From: Bacillota bacterium
GTDB lineage: Bacteria; Bacillota; Sulfobacillia; RBS10-35
NCBI GenBank assembly: GCA_029960865.1
Contig: JASBVX010000037.1
Coordinates: forward strand, 1-9,018
Direction: 5' to 3'
DNA: 9,018 bases
Numbering within the stretch: the first letter of the stretch is position 1; each line of letters begins with the position of its first letter. The notes under the pieces are model-generated. The model saw only the letters and a list, made by a program, of their open reading frames with translations, was not told the origin of the DNA and made no database searches. The position numbers were made by a program, and so were the translations under genes. Shown one piece after another: positions 1 through 6,351 of the stretch.

Positions 1-2
1 AA

Positions 3-230
3 ACCGATCCCAAGGGCTACTACGTGACCACGGGCTACAGCACCGATGTCTACGAAGCGGCCCAGAAGGCGGTGCGCTACATGCTGGAGCATCTAGAGCG
101 GACCTACGGCCTCAGCCGGGAGGATGCCTACCTCCTTTCCAGCGTGGCGGTGGATCTGCGGATCAGCGAAATCGTGGACGCCCCCCACTGGCTGGTCTCG
201 GCCTTTCTACCGTTAAGCATATTTGCGTGA
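3..230 (+). CDS. Acetamidase/formamidase family protein, C-terminal end (5' partial)
   Basis: Seen: the frame is open from the window edge and gives 75 C-terminal residues ending at a TGA (228-230). The stretch YYVTTGYSTDVYEAAQKAV, then LSREDAYLLSSVAVDLRISE and VDAPHWLVSAFLP, is the characteristic ending of the FmdA/AmdA family. Known: these enzymes hydrolyse formamide, acetamide or similar short amides to ammonia and the acid, in the cytoplasm. The end of the protein looks complete for the family. The catalytic part lies outside the window, so substrate choice cannot be judged. The permease gene starts about 50 bases downstream on the same strand and may bring in an amide, amine or amino acid feeding the same pathway (inference). 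The first in-frame ATG in the window, at 24, is internal and not the true start. Confidence 0.85.
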   Translation, partial: TDPKGYYVTTGYSTDVYEAAQKAVRYMLEHLERTYGLSREDAYLLSSVAVDLRISEIVDAPHWLVSAFLPLSIFA

Positions 231-250
231 GCCTTAAGCGATGATAAAAT
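223..250 (+). promoter_or_regulatory. Possible sigma-70-type promoter for the permease gene
   Basis: A TAAAAT hexamer (245-250, 5 of 6 to the -10 consensus) lies 16 bases after TTGCGT (223-228, 3 of 6 to the -35 consensus). It sits in a short AT-rich island in otherwise GC-rich DNA, overlapping the amidase stop codon. Transcription would begin around 257, leaving a leader of about 23 bases before the proposed TTG start. The -35 match is poor, and the gene could equally be read from the amidase promoter. Confidence 0.25.
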
Positions 251-262
251 AGCGCAAATTCT

Positions 263-271
263 GGAGAGGAG
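263..271 (+). promoter_or_regulatory. Ribosome binding site that favours a TTG start at 280
   Basis: GGAGAGGAG is a strong Shine-Dalgarno match. Its 3' end overlaps the in-frame GTG at 271, so that codon sits too close to be read well. It is 8 bases before the in-frame TTG at 280, which is ideal spacing. I therefore place the permease start at TTG 280 rather than GTG 271. Confidence 0.6.
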
Positions 272-279
272 TGGAGATA

Positions 280-1596
280 TTGGCGCAACAGGCCGAAGAA
301 AAAGGTCAGCTGAGGCGGGTGCTGGGCACCTGGGACTTGGTGGCCTTCGCCATCATGACCATGGTGCCCATCGCACCCATGGGCATCTATGGCGTCATCG
401 CCCTCATCAGCCATGGCCATGTGCCCCTGGCCTATGCCATTTCCGCCGTAGCCATGTTTTTTACCGCATGGGGCTATGCCCAGTTTGCCCTACGTTATCC
501 GGAGGCGGGTTCCGTGTACGCCTACGTGCGGGAGACGGCCGGCAGCCATCTGGGTTTTTTGGCCGGCTGGGCCATCCTTTTGGACTACGTCCTGGTGCCG
601 GCTCTGGTGATCATGGTGTCGGCTCTCTGGCTGGAGGCTCTGACGGGCATCACCATGGTGCTCTGGGCCCTCATCTTTGTGGCGGTGGCCACGGTTCTCA
701 ACGTGATGGGCATCGAGCTGACGTCCAGGACGGCGTGGGCTCTCTTTCTCTTTGAATCTTTCGTTCTGGTGGCCTTTATCGTCGCGGCCGTCTACAAGAT
801 CGCCACCACGCCCGGGCTCAGCTTCAATCTCTTGCCCTTCTATGATCCCAGCACTTTTCAGTTCCAGTTGGTCCTGGCGGGTACTTCCATCGCCGTCCTC
901 AGCTTTCTCGGGTTCGACATCATGACGACCCTGGCGGAAGAGACGGTCGAAGCCCGCCGCAATGTGTCCCGGGCGGTGCGCCTGGTGATCCCCCTGGTGG
1001 CCATCATGTTCGTGCTCCAGACCTACCTGGGCGCCCTGGCCCATCCGGGATACAGCTTCGCCGATCCCGACGTGGCCTTCTTTGAGATCGCCAAAGAGGT
1101 GGGAGGCAGTTGGCTGCAGTTCCTGGCGGTCTTGGGGACGGTCCTCGCCTGGGGGGTCGGGGACACCATGGCGGCCCAGGCTGGCATTTCCAGGGTTCTT
1201 TTCTCCATGGGCCGCCAGGGCCACTTGCCGCGCTTTTTCGCCACCGTTCACCCCCGGTACAAAACACCTTATGCCGCCACCCTCTTCGTGGCGGTCATCA
1301 CCCTGCCCTTGGTCTACCTCCTCACGTTGAAGGACATCACTTCGTTGGTGAACTTCGGTGCCCTTTCGGCCTTCATGGGCATGCATCTCTCGCTGATCTA
1401 CCTCTTTTTGCGCAAAGAGAAGGCAGGCTGGTCCATCCTTATGCCCATCATCGGCCTCATCATCACGGGGGCTGTCTGGTGGGGGCTGGATGTTCTGGCT
1501 AAAGATCTGGGCTTCATCTGGCTGGGGGTGGGGCTGGTCTATCTGGCCTTCATCACCAGGGGTTTCCGGCAAAAGACGGTTCTTCCCCTGGAATAA
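280..1596 (+). CDS. APC-superfamily amino acid/polyamine permease
   Basis: The product is about 438 residues and almost entirely hydrophobic, with around 12 predicted membrane spans, the usual size for the AA_permease_2 family. Seen: the N-terminal GTWDLVAFAIMTMVPIAPMG segment fits the unwound first helix of APC carriers. RYPEAGSVYAYVRETAG is the conserved segment after helix 2. LGFDIMTTLAEET resembles the helix-6 region of PuuP-type putrescine importers and relatives. SRVLFSMGRQGHLPRFFATV followed by HPRYKTPYAA is the classic cytoplasmic loop of the family. Known: these are proton- or sodium-coupled importers, or exchangers, of amino acids and polyamines. The exact substrate cannot be read from sequence; the neighbouring amidase gene suggests nitrogen scavenging (inference). 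Start chosen at TTG 280 on Shine-Dalgarno spacing; GTG 271 is the alternative. A hairpin follows 25 bases after the stop. Confidence 0.85.
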   Translation: MAQQAEEKGQLRRVLGTWDLVAFAIMTMVPIAPMGIYGVIALISHGHVPLAYAISAVAMFFTAWGYAQFALRYPEAGSVYAYVRETAGSHLGFLAGWAILLDYVLVPALVIMVSALWLEALTGITMVLWALIFVAVATVLNVMGIELTSRTAWALFLFESFVLVAFIVAAVYKIATTPGLSFNLLPFYDPSTFQFQLVLAGTSIAVLSFLGFDIMTTLAEETVEARRNVSRAVRLVIPLVAIMFVLQTYLGALAHPGYSFADPDVAFFEIAKEVGGSWLQFLAVLGTVLAWGVGDTMAAQAGISRVLFSMGRQGHLPRFFATVHPRYKTPYAATLFVAVITLPLVYLLTLKDITSLVNFGALSAFMGMHLSLIYLFLRKEKAGWSILMPIIGLIITGAVWWGLDVLAKDLGFIWLGVGLVYLAFITRGFRQKTVLPLE

Positions 1597-1621
1597 ACCC
1601 AAGGAAGTGGCGGTGTGAGGA

Positions 1622-1651
1622 AGGGAAGGGGGGCGGAGGGCCCCCTTCTCT
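1622..1651 (+). terminator. Stem-loop after the permease gene, possible terminator
   Basis: AGGGAAGGGGG (1622-1632) pairs with CCCCCTTCTCT (1641-1651) in an 11-bp stem with one G-U pair and an 8-base loop. It lies 25 bases after the permease stop, where a terminator is expected. No T-run follows, so it is not a canonical intrinsic terminator. It could also act as a transcript-stabilising 3' hairpin. Confidence 0.4.
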
Positions 1652-1714
1652 CGCCCTTAAGGTGCCTGAACAAGAAGCTTTCCTTCCCATGGGGGCAGCG
1701 ATAGGGTGGAGGCG

Positions 1715-1721
1715 AAGGAGG
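1715..1721 (+). promoter_or_regulatory. Ribosome binding site setting the acyl-CoA dehydrogenase start
   Basis: A perfect AAGGAGG lies 6 bases before ATG 1728. The longer in-frame possibility, GTG at 1662, has no comparable site. Its 22 extra residues (rich in Arg and Gly near the end) do not look like the family N-terminus, so ATG 1728 is preferred. Confidence 0.8.
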
Positions 1722-1727
1722 ACCGCC

Positions 1728-3323
1728 ATGCGTTACCAATCCTACGCCTACGGCCAGAACCATTACGACCTGGACCCTGATCTTCCCCATGTTCTCTCGC
1801 TTTACTGGGAAGATTTCCGCCGGCATGAAGAGGAATTGCGGGCCTTCGGGGAGCTTGCCGGCAAAGACGCCTACGAAGTCGCCTACCACGTGGACCACGA
1901 TGCCCCGCCCATCCTGGTGATGCACGATCTCGATGGGCGGCGGGTGGATCGGGTGCGCCTTTCCCCGGCGGAAGAAGCCCTCTTGCCCCGCCTGGCTCCC
2001 ATGAACCGGCCTCCCTATGAGGGGGGGAGCTGGCATCACCACTACGCCCTGGGTTACCTCCTGGCGGATCCGGGCCTTTATTGCATCCTGACCATCACCA
2101 ACCAGACGGCCTACATCATCCACAAGTACGCGCCCCAGTTTTCTTCGTGGAAGAAAAAGCTCCTGCAAGGGGAATTCTGGGGTGCCACCTGGATGACGGA
2201 AGTCCAGGGAGGAAGCGACCTGGGGGCCAATACCCTGACAGGTATTCCGCAGGGCGATCATTTCGTCCTGGAAGGGGAGAAGTACTTTTGCAGCGGGGCC
2301 GGCCTCACCGATGTGGCGGTGGTGACGGCCCGGCCGCAAGGAGCTCCACCGGGGCCCAAGGGACTGGCCCTCTTTCTGGTACCCAGGCTCAGCCGTGCCG
2401 GAGACCTGAACTACGCGGTGAGGCGCCTCAAGGATAAGAGCGCCACCCGCGCCGTCCCCACCGGCGAAGTGGAGTTTCTCGGGAGCGAGGCTTTTCTGGT
2501 GGGCAAGCCGGAAGAAGGCATCTACTACACCCTGGAGGTCCTCACCGTCTCCCGCCTGGCCAACGCCATCGCCGGCATGGGGATCGCCCGCAAGGTGGAG
2601 ATGGAGGTCTGGGAACGGGTGAGGCGCCGCCATGCCTTCGGCCGTCCCTTGGAGGGGCACCCCCTCATCCGGAGGGATCTCACCGATCTGGCCGTCAGGG
2701 GAGCGGCCGGGATGGTCCTAGGATTCCATGGCGCCCACCACTTCGAGATGGCGTGGCCCGAAACGCCCCCCTATACCGGCCGGTATCACTACGCCCGCTT
2801 CCTCTCCCACCTCATCAAGAACCGCACCGCCGATCATGCGGCGGAAGCCACCCGCCTCGGGATGGAGCTCTTTGGAGGCCTGGGGTTCTTCGAAGAATAC
2901 GCCCTCGCCCGCTGGCACCGGGAGGCCCTCATCACGCCCATCTGGGAAGGGCCCAGCAACATCCAAGCCTTGGATATGCTGGAGGCCATCCAGAAGAAAG
3001 GGGCCCATGAAAGCTTCCTGGAGGAATTCGTTCCCCTATGGGAGGGGGCCGGGACCCGCGAGGCCCAGGTGGCCCGGGAGGTGGTGGAGGAGACCCTTTC
3101 CCACCTGCAAAAGCTGCCTCCCGAAAAGGCCCAGTGGTATGCCAAGGATGCAGCTGCCCGCTTGGCCGATGCTGCCCAGGTGGGGCTCCTTTATCGCCTG
3201 GCGGAAGAGGCGGGGGAGCGCTACGAGAAGCTGGCCCGCCTCTATGCCCATCGCTTCCTACTCCACGAGGAATACCCCTCTTGGGCGCTGGAGGCGGCTC
3301 CTCTGGGAGGAAAGCGGGAGTAG
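1728..3323 (+). CDS. Acyl-CoA dehydrogenase family protein, AidB-like
   Basis: A 531-residue flavoprotein, longer than classic acyl-CoA dehydrogenases (about 380) and close to the AidB branch (about 540), which carries extra N- and C-terminal segments. Seen: MTEVQGGSDLGANT (Met156 onward) is the FAD/substrate-binding signature in its AidB-like form. EGEKYFCSGAGLTDVAVVTA forms part of the middle beta domain. RRHAFGRPLEGHPLIRRDL (His302 region) and IWEGPSNIQALD belong to the C-terminal helical domain. Glu407 in WEGPSN aligns with the catalytic base of medium-chain acyl-CoA dehydrogenase. Known: members oxidise acyl-CoA thioesters at the alpha-beta bond and pass electrons to ETF; AidB itself binds DNA and its substrate is uncertain. 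The retained Glu argues for an enzyme here (inference). The synthetase remnant directly downstream suggests an acyl-CoA catabolic context. The start is fixed by AAGGAGG 6 bases upstream of the ATG. Confidence 0.88.
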   Translation: MRYQSYAYGQNHYDLDPDLPHVLSLYWEDFRRHEEELRAFGELAGKDAYEVAYHVDHDAPPILVMHDLDGRRVDRVRLSPAEEALLPRLAPMNRPPYEGGSWHHHYALGYLLADPGLYCILTITNQTAYIIHKYAPQFSSWKKKLLQGEFWGATWMTEVQGGSDLGANTLTGIPQGDHFVLEGEKYFCSGAGLTDVAVVTARPQGAPPGPKGLALFLVPRLSRAGDLNYAVRRLKDKSATRAVPTGEVEFLGSEAFLVGKPEEGIYYTLEVLTVSRLANAIAGMGIARKVEMEVWERVRRRHAFGRPLEGHPLIRRDLTDLAVRGAAGMVLGFHGAHHFEMAWPETPPYTGRYHYARFLSHLIKNRTADHAAEATRLGMELFGGLGFFEEYALARWHREALITPIWEGPSNIQALDMLEAIQKKGAHESFLEEFVPLWEGAGTREAQVAREVVEETLSHLQKLPPEKAQWYAKDAAARLADAAQVGLLYRLAEEAGERYEKLARLYAHRFLLHEEYPSWALEAAPLGGKRE

Positions 3324-3330
3324 AGACCAG

Positions 3331-3517
3331 TGGATAGCCACCCCCCTGCAGGAGGCCCTCAAGGCCCACGGGCAAGAAGCCATCGCCAAGGGGAGAATCA
3401 AGAAGCATCGGCTACTGGACCCCGGAGAGGTACGGGTTCGTGGAGGCTCTTCCCCTCACCAGCGCCGGGAAGATCAACAAGGTGGCCCTCCGCCGAGAGC
3501 TTTTAGGCGTAGGCTGA
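3331..3517 (+). pseudogene. Remnant of an AMP-forming acyl-CoA synthetase, C-terminal end, frameshifted
   Basis: Seen: in one frame from 3331, the peptide LQEALKAHGQEAIAKGRIKK resembles the late C-terminal domain of long-chain acyl-CoA synthetases. Near 3425-3431 the similarity moves to the next frame, which reads YGFVEALPLTSAGKINKVAL, then RRELLGVG and a TGA at 3515-3517. The FVEALPxTSxGKI block is the hallmark C-terminal motif of ANL-superfamily ligases and contains their adenylation lysine. One surplus base in the GAGGTACGGG stretch explains the shift. No more than about 60 residues of an enzyme normally near 550 residues remain, and there is no start codon with a ribosome site, so this is a decayed gene, not a small protein. 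It begins within 10 bases of the dehydrogenase stop, so a deletion probably removed the rest of the synthetase gene (inference). A sequencing error could explain the frameshift but not the missing 5' part. Confidence 0.7.
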
Positions 3518-3526
3518 AGGCAGGGT

Positions 3527-3560
3527 AGGGAAAGGATCCTCCTTAAAGGATCCCTTCCCT
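3527..3560. terminator. Stem-loop between convergent genes, possible bidirectional terminator
   Basis: AGGGAAAGGATCC (3527-3539) and GGATCCCTTCCCT (3548-3560) form a 13-position stem with a single mismatch around an 8-base loop. It begins 9 bases after the synthetase remnant's stop and overlaps the last codons and TAA of the minus-strand D-aminopeptidase gene. It is therefore placed to end transcripts from both sides. No clear T-run follows on either strand, so termination may be weak or factor-assisted. Confidence 0.5.
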
Positions 3561-4376
3561 CGAGGCATTCCCCAGGATCAGGACTGCCCAGAGGACCTTG
3601 AAGGCCTCTAGGTAGTTCTCCTTTTCAAAGGTGACGGTCCTGCCTCCCTTTCGTTCCACTCCGGGGATCAAAAGGGCCATGTGGGCGCTGGAGGTGCTCT
3701 TGAAATCCACCTCGAAGCGGTAGGGAGGCTGGGGCAGGTAAGGCTTCAGATCCTTGATCTTCTTCACGGCTTCTCCCGCCTTCTCCCGGATGAGGGCCTG
3801 GCTTTCCTCCACGCTCAAGCAGGCCGCCGTGAAGCGGTTGATGCTGGTCTTCACCTGGGCCACCGTCACCCCGGGGAACCGCCTTCTCGCATCCTGGGTC
3901 ACAGCATCGTCGCCAGTCAAAAGGGCGATGGGCACCCCGAAATGGCCGGCGATCCCGGCGTTGATGGCCGCCTCATCCAGAGGATCCCCGTCCAAGCGGA
4001 TCTCGTAGACGGTCCTTCCCATCAGTGTGTGGTTGATGACTCCATCGTCCCTGCCTTCTCGGGCATGGTAACCGACGAAAAAGACGGCGGCGAAGGTGCC
4101 GTCGATGCCTTCCATCTGGCCCAGATGCTTGTTGGCTCCCTGGAGGAGCCGGGCTTTGGGGTGGAGCTCTTCGATGAGCACGTTGGTCATGGGACCGTGG
4201 GCATCGTTCACCAGGAACTCCGTCGCCCCTTCCGCCAGGGCTCCCTCAATGGCGGCGTTCACATCCTGGGTCATGAGGCGGCGAAAGCGCCCGTATTCCG
4301 GATGATCCGGCGAGCACTGGCGGGAGTGGGTCACCCCCGTGATTCCTTCCATGTCGACAGAGATATAGATCTTCAT
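3543..4376 (-). CDS. dppA: M55-family D-aminopeptidase, DppA-like
   Basis: A 277-residue protein matching Bacillus subtilis DppA in length (about 274) and motifs. Seen: the N-terminus MKIYISVDMEGITGV gives Asp8 and Glu10. NDAHGPM gives His60 and FFVGYHAREG gives His104. These are the known zinc ligands of DppA at the same positions. Glu135 in PLDEAAINAGIAG likely supplies the last ligand, and His116 in INHTLMG fits the catalytic histidine. Known: DppA is a cytoplasmic zinc-dependent decamer that removes D-amino acids from peptides such as D-Ala-D-Ala. There is no signal peptide. Its ATG overlaps the TGA of the upstream flavin dehydrogenase gene by 4 bases, and its ribosome site (AAAGGAG, plus-strand 4384-4390) lies within that gene. 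The two are therefore very probably co-transcribed and translationally coupled. Its dipeptide-permease operon partners known from Bacillus are not present here. Confidence 0.92.
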   Translation of the reverse strand: MKIYISVDMEGITGVTHSRQCSPDHPEYGRFRRLMTQDVNAAIEGALAEGATEFLVNDAHGPMTNVLIEELHPKARLLQGANKHLGQMEGIDGTFAAVFFVGYHAREGRDDGVINHTLMGRTVYEIRLDGDPLDEAAINAGIAGHFGVPIALLTGDDAVTQDARRRFPGVTVAQVKTSINRFTAACLSVEESQALIREKAGEAVKKIKDLKPYLPQPPYRFEVDFKSTSSAHMALLIPGVERKGGRTVTFEKENYLEAFKVLWAVLILGNASREGIL

Positions 4377-6013
4377 CGGCCGGCTCCTTTCCGGTGGGCC
4401 CAGCTGTAGTCCCAGCTGGCATCCACCTTCTTTTTGGGATTGAAGATGTTCTGGGGATCGAAAAGGTATTTCACCTGGCGAAAGAGGGCCATGATCTCAG
4501 GAGGATACATCTTCTCCAGGAAAGGCCCCCGCAAAAGCCCATCGTTATGCTCCCCGCTGATGGACCCCCCGTACTTCAACACCAGCTCCGTCGCCTCTTC
4601 CATGGCCGGGTAGATCTTGGCCTGCTCTTTGGGATCGTCCCAGGTCATGAGGGGGACCAGATGGAAGTTGCCGTTTCCCATGTGGCCTGCAATCGTGGCC
4701 AAGAAGCCGTACTTCTTCATAAGGGCTTCCAGTTGGGGAAGAAACTCGGGGAGATAGTCGGGCGGCACCACCAGATCGTCGATGAAGGCGACGGCTTCTT
4801 TCCCTTGCACCCTCTGGCGCAAAAGGTTGAAGCTCTCCCGCCTCACCAGCCAGTACTTCTCCGCCTCTTTGGCCCGGGGATAGACCTGCACCCTGCCAGG
4901 GTACTTTCTTAGGACCTCCTGAGCTTTTTTGAGCTTTTCCCCGATTTCCGTCTCATCGTTGGAGGTGAACTCCAATAGAAACACCAGCTCCGGCATCCTG
5001 CGCAAGAGGGAAAAGGCATCGGGCAAAAGGGAAATTCCAAGGCCCAAGAACCGTCGCCATCCAAGGGTTTTGCGAAAGCTGGGGAAAAGCTTGAAGGCAA
5101 GGCTTAACGTATAGCGATCGAAAGACTCCAGGCTGGTGGGCGAAAGGGGCAAAAGATCCCGCACCAGATCCCCCAGGGGCGAAAGATCGTCCATGAAGCC
5201 CACCAAAAGACCCCCATAGTGTTCTCGTTTCACCAGCCGAAAGCGGATCTTGGTGATGACCCCCAAAGTCCCTTGGGAGCCCACAAAGAGCTGGGGAAGA
5301 TCCAGGATCCCTTTCTCCGGGTCCCACACCCGGTAGAGGTGATAGCCGGTGGAGTCTTTCGTCACCATGGGGCGGTGGCGGTGCAGAAGGTCGTGGTGTT
5401 CCTTCAGGAGGGGGAAAAGCTCCCGGAGGATATGGCCTAGGAAATCTTCTCTCGAAAGGGCCTCCTCCAGCTCCTTTCCCTGCAGGGGTTTGAGGCGATA
5501 GATCCCCCCGTCGGAAAGGACCACCTCCAGCTCTTGGACGTATTCTTCGGTCTTCCCGTAGCGGAGGGACTTTTCCCCGCCGGAATTGTTCCCCACCATG
5601 CCTCCGACGGTGCAAAGCTCCCTGGAGGCGGGGTAGCTGGGGATAAAGGCTCCGACTTTTTCGGTGGCGGCATCCACCTGGCGAAAGAAGGCCCCGGCTT
5701 CGACGTAAATCTCATCCTCTTGGACCTCCAAGATCTTTCCCATGTGGCGGGTCAGGTCCAGAACCAGGGAAGAGCCGATGGCCCCTCCCGACATGTCGGT
5801 GCCGGCACCCCTGGGGGTGATGGCCAGGGAAGGGTCTTCCCCTTTGTGTTCTCTCACATAGCCGACGATCTGAGCCACTTCGTCGGGGGAGCGGGGGAAG
5901 AGAACTGCCTGGGGGCGGAGGTAAAAAAAGCTGGTGTCGGTGGCATAGCGCTCTAATGTTTTGGGATCGGTGACCATCTCGACGGGCAAGGAGAGCTCCG
6001 GCAAAAACCCCAC
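4373..6013 (-). CDS. FAD-binding D-2-hydroxyacid dehydrogenase/oxidase (GlcD/D-lactate dehydrogenase type)
   Basis: A 546-residue flavoprotein of the VAO/PCMH family. Seen: an FAD_binding_4 domain with TPRGAGTDMSGGAIG (residues 66-80) and GGMVGNNSGGEKSLRYG (137-153), which contact the flavin pyrophosphate and ribityl chain. The C-terminal oxidase domain carries GHMGNGNFH (His444, His451) and SGEHNDGLLR (Glu488, His489), the metal and substrate site of the D-2-hydroxyglutarate/D-lactate dehydrogenase group. It ends with the family's LFDPQNIFNPKK (517-528). Known: these enzymes oxidise D-2-hydroxyacids such as D-lactate or glycolate to 2-oxoacids. No C-terminal iron-sulfur domain is fused and no GlcE/GlcF-like partner is visible, so the electron acceptor is unknown (ETF or quinone possible). 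The start is a GTG with AGGAAGG 5 bases upstream. The stop overlaps the D-aminopeptidase start, indicating an operon with it. Confidence 0.87.
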   Translation of the reverse strand: MGFLPELSLPVEMVTDPKTLERYATDTSFFYLRPQAVLFPRSPDEVAQIVGYVREHKGEDPSLAITPRGAGTDMSGGAIGSSLVLDLTRHMGKILEVQEDEIYVEAGAFFRQVDAATEKVGAFIPSYPASRELCTVGGMVGNNSGGEKSLRYGKTEEYVQELEVVLSDGGIYRLKPLQGKELEEALSREDFLGHILRELFPLLKEHHDLLHRHRPMVTKDSTGYHLYRVWDPEKGILDLPQLFVGSQGTLGVITKIRFRLVKREHYGGLLVGFMDDLSPLGDLVRDLLPLSPTSLESFDRYTLSLAFKLFPSFRKTLGWRRFLGLGISLLPDAFSLLRRMPELVFLLEFTSNDETEIGEKLKKAQEVLRKYPGRVQVYPRAKEAEKYWLVRRESFNLLRQRVQGKEAVAFIDDLVVPPDYLPEFLPQLEALMKKYGFLATIAGHMGNGNFHLVPLMTWDDPKEQAKIYPAMEEATELVLKYGGSISGEHNDGLLRGPFLEKMYPPEIMALFRQVKYLFDPQNIFNPKKKVDASWDYSWAHRKGAGR

Positions 6014-6062
6014 CCTCTCCTTCCTGCGTGCAAACCTTATTTAAGAGCAGGATACCACCTAG

Positions 6063-6112
6063 GGCGGGGGAGCGAAGGGGAACTCCCCCGGGGGAGGGTT
6101 CCCCTTGCCGCC
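6063..6112. terminator. Strong G/C-rich stem-loop between two minus-strand operons
   Basis: AAGGGGAACTCCCCC (6075-6089) pairs with GGGGGAGGGTTCCCCTT (6090-6106), with a two-base bulge. An outer GGCGG (6063-6067) can pair with CCGCC (6108-6112). It begins 3 bases below the DUF1540 stop codon and lies about 50 bases before the dehydrogenase start, so it probably ends the lipoprotein/DUF1540 transcript. The run TTTTT (6113-6117) lies on the plus-strand exit side, so the canonical hairpin-plus-T-tract layout points to plus-strand transcripts; the minus-strand exit side has no T-run. It may work in both directions. Confidence 0.6.
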
Positions 6113-6115
6113 TTT

Positions 6116-6337
6116 TTAGGTCTTGGGCCGGAAGGTTTTGCAGCAGGTGTCGTAGCAATAATAGGCTTCCGTGGGTCCCGTCTGGGCCACAATCTGATCG
6201 ATCTGGGGCGCATCCATGGATTCGGGGAATTTTCGCCCGACTTCATCGTGGGTGATGAGGATCTCCTTGGCGTTGCAATAATGGCCTTCCTTCCAAAAGT
6301 AGCAGTCGCTGATGGTGCAGCGGACACCGCTCAGCAT
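6116..6337 (-). CDS. Small cysteine-rich DUF1540-domain protein
   Basis: A 73-residue protein of unknown function. Seen: VRCTISDCYFWKEGHYCNAK (Cys7, Cys12, Cys21) followed by EILITHDE matches the start of the DUF1540 pattern. The ending CYDTCCKTFRPK (Cys61, Cys65, Cys66) matches its end. The two halves are joined by a spacer of roughly 40 residues. The cysteine spacing suggests a small metal-binding or disulfide-bonded fold (inference); no enzyme activity is known for the domain. It has no signal peptide or membrane segment. The start is ATG 6337, with an AAAGGGGGA ribosome site 6 bases upstream; an earlier in-frame TTG at 6355 overlaps the preceding gene and is less likely. It follows the lipoprotein gene after 14 bases, so the two probably share a transcript. 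DUF1540 proteins are common in spore-forming Firmicutes, a weak taxonomic hint. Confidence 0.75.
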   Translation of the reverse strand: MLSGVRCTISDCYFWKEGHYCNAKEILITHDEVGRKFPESMDAPQIDQIVAQTGPTEAYYCYDTCCKTFRPKT

Positions 6338-6351
6338 CGCCAGTCCCCCTT

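Noticed and set aside
490..1602. A 370-codon open frame on the minus strand opposite the permease
   Set aside because: It lies entirely antisense to a clear membrane transporter, and its product is rich in His, Gly, Asp, Gln and Arg with no recognisable motif, as expected from the complement of a GC-rich gene.
1662..1727. N-terminal extension of the acyl-CoA dehydrogenase from GTG 1662
   Set aside because: There is no ribosome site before the GTG, and the Arg-rich extension is unlike the family. A perfect AAGGAGG precedes ATG 1728.
1539..2660. A 373-codon open frame on the minus strand
   Set aside because: It is opposite the acyl-CoA dehydrogenase and the end of the permease, whose coding frames are unmistakable. 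Its translation shows no family motif.
2728..3528. A 266-codon plus-strand frame inside and beyond the dehydrogenase gene
   Set aside because: Most of it is an Arg/Pro/Ser-rich shadow of the dehydrogenase. Only its tail (3331 to about 3430) carries signal, which belongs to the synthetase remnant.
3681..4409. A 242-codon plus-strand frame opposite the D-aminopeptidase
   Set aside because: It is antisense to a gene with all zinc ligands in place. The translation is rich in His, Gly and Asp without any motif.
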